A stretch of 64,000 nt of DNA from contig JAVTVJ010001724.1 of the NCBI GenBank assembly GCA_034509425.1, positions 124,001 to 188,000 of the forward strand, read 5' to 3'. The notes beneath the pieces are model-generated. The model did not search any database. It worked only from the letters and a program-made list of their open reading frames with translations, and was not told the origin of the DNA. The DNA comes from Eopsaltria australis (lineage: Eukaryota > Chordata > Aves > Passeriformes > Petroicidae). Position 1 is the stretch's first letter, and the number at the start of each line of letters is the position of its first letter. A program made the translations under genes and the position numbers. This document shows positions 62,929 through 64,000 of the stretch, piece after piece.

Positions 62929-63539
62929 TGTGGTGGTGGTGCAAGTGTCCCGGGGGACGTTCCCACTGAAGAAACCCTGGGGGACTGACGAAGATTCCCC
63001 CTGAGGCAAAGAGTGGACTTGGTTTGGCCCAAAGAGGGATGGGTCTGTGATGGGTGGACGCCCCCCAAGTAGACTGGTTAGGCCACCTGCCTGTCAATTG
63101 TCAATCACCCCCTTGTTCTAGAAAGTTCGGAGTTACTCGGTTGTTGATTGTTTATTTACGTTGTCTGTAACCCCTCTCTCCTCCCCTTTGTTGTCCCGGT
63201 TGGCTCCTTACCCCTTGTCCCTCCCTAGTTCCTCCCCCGAGCTCCCCTGTGATTGGACGTTTGTGTGCAATAAAAGGCTGGGTCACAGAGAGCTCGGGGT
63301 CTTCCGACCTCAGTGCCCAGAGTGCTGCTAGTCTGTTGGCTACAGTGTCTCTTTTATCCTGGTTGGAAGATCTCCCCTCTGGTGTGCAACATTGTTCGCC
63401 TCTCTGGGAGCTGCAGTCACTGAGCTAGGGAAAGGAACTCCCGGCGACAGGGAAGTTGGCTGGCCACCGAGGACCCTCCATCGCACCCGCCTTTGAAACT
63501 GCACCCTTTTGCCCACTGGCCGGAAGGCAGACGGCGACA
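62929..63539 (+). mobile_element. 3' LTR of the provirus
   Basis: The 611-bp LTR has the same ends as the 5' copy (TGTGG...GGCGACA). It lacks a 7-bp block present in the 5' copy, after CTCCCCTCT near 63380. The poly(A) signal AATAAA lies at about 63269-63274. Seven substitutions separate the two LTRs, all transitions. Confidence 0.97.
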
Positions 63540-63545
63540 TAGTTC
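63540..63545. repeat. 3' target-site duplication TAGTTC
   Basis: This is identical to 54874-54879 and marks the right integration junction. Confidence 0.97.
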
Positions 63546-64000
63546 CACACTGATAAACTTGTAGGTATGGCTTCCCCCATGAAAAACTTCTGCTGAGGCC
63601 AAAAGCACCTCAACCTGACAAAATGCCTTCTGAGGGGAGATGAGCACATTGATCTGGAGCAATTTACAGGTACTCTACTAGAAAGACAATCTACTACAGC
63701 GAAGTTCTGTCATAGTTTTCCCCCTTTTTGTCTTTTTTTTTTTTTTGCCAAAGTACTTTATACTATGGTGAATAATGATGAAATACAAAACCAGTTATTA
63801 ACAAATCTAGTTAGCTGATTATCCAAAGCTGGACTACAGCAGGTTCAAGTGCATGGGCTGAGAAAAAGCCATGTACAATGTTTATGCCAATGAAAAATGA
63901 CTATGAATTGCCTAGAATAATCCAAATTACTATAAAAATAATTAATCAAAATGTCTGCATGCTTATAATTTCCTGCCAAGCAGCCTCTTTTTTTACCTAT
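63546..64000. other. Right flank of the provirus, noncoding
   Basis: AT-rich host sequence with a T-run at about 63731-63746. Nothing else is recognised to the window end. Confidence 0.6.

Larger units (their letters stand above)
54880..63539 (+). mobile_element. Class II ERV, full-length provirus
   Basis: An 8,660-bp provirus has the order LTR, primer binding site, gag, pro, pol, env, polypurine tract, LTR, with a perfect 6-bp target duplication. The matrix and capsid layout, lysine-tRNA primer site, separate pro frame reached by -1 slippage and a further -1 slip into pol place the backbone with betaretrovirus-like elements. The Env transmembrane subunit looks alpharetrovirus-like. Gag and Env frames are open, while pro and pol carry inactivating changes. 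LTR divergence of about 1.1 percent indicates recent integration. No insertion of another element inside it was seen. Confidence 0.97.

Noticed and set aside
1..64000. tRNA, rRNA, CRISPR or bacterial operon structure
   Set aside because: No B-box-like tRNA core, no repeat-spacer pattern and no ribosome binding sites or operon-like gene packing were found.

Overview
The window looks like bird nuclear DNA, possibly from a passerine. It is long, AT-rich and gene-poor. It carries CR1 retrotransposon pieces with the avian 3' tail, fragments resembling avian ERVL-type LTRs, and one young class II endogenous retrovirus (ERV). No bacterial genes, CRISPR array, rRNA or tRNA was seen. I recognise no host protein-coding gene. 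Avian identity is an inference from repeat families recalled by eye, not from a database search.

Layout. 1-14.76 kb is AT-rich noncoding sequence with a CR1 3' end at 6.6-6.9 kb. 14.76-16.22 kb is a CpG-rich island invaded by a GGAGA/GGACA pentamer array, followed by GA-rich sequence and a large compound minisatellite built from AATTCTGG and AAGG blocks; one strand stays almost pure purine over most of this. 16.2-24.1 kb is AT-rich noncoding. 24.1-25.3 kb is a GC-rich block with an internal duplication, ending in a CR1 3' terminus. 25.3-48.2 kb is again AT-rich noncoding, with an old CR1 tail and a few small tandem repeats. 48.2-50.9 kb is a retroelement graveyard of ERVL-like LTR pieces and at least two minus-strand CR1 fragments. 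At 53.9-54.2 kb a minus-strand open stretch sits between a plausible splice acceptor and donor and may be an unassigned exon.

The main feature is a complete provirus at 54,880-63,539 (8,660 bp), plus strand. It has a perfect 6-bp target-site duplication (TAGTTC), two LTRs of 618 and 611 bp, a lysine-tRNA-type primer binding site, gag, pro, pol, env and a polypurine tract. Gag (667 aa) and Env (436 aa from the likely start) are open. Both ribosomal frameshift heptamers (GGGAAAC for gag-pro, GGATTTC for pro-pol) are present in the correct phase. Pro and pol are broken: pro has one stop and a Met inside its active-site triplet, and pol has two stops plus two single-base frame shifts in the reverse transcriptase. 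The last 600 or so codons of pol (RNase H and integrase) stay open. The backbone is betaretrovirus-like, while the transmembrane Env subunit has the CX6CC and internal-fusion-loop layout seen in avian alpharetroviruses.

The LTRs differ by seven substitutions, all transitions and five at CpG sites, plus one 7-bp indel. This points to integration within the last few million years. As a unit the provirus could still be transcribed, make Gag and make Env from a spliced RNA, but the copy cannot complete a replication cycle by itself.
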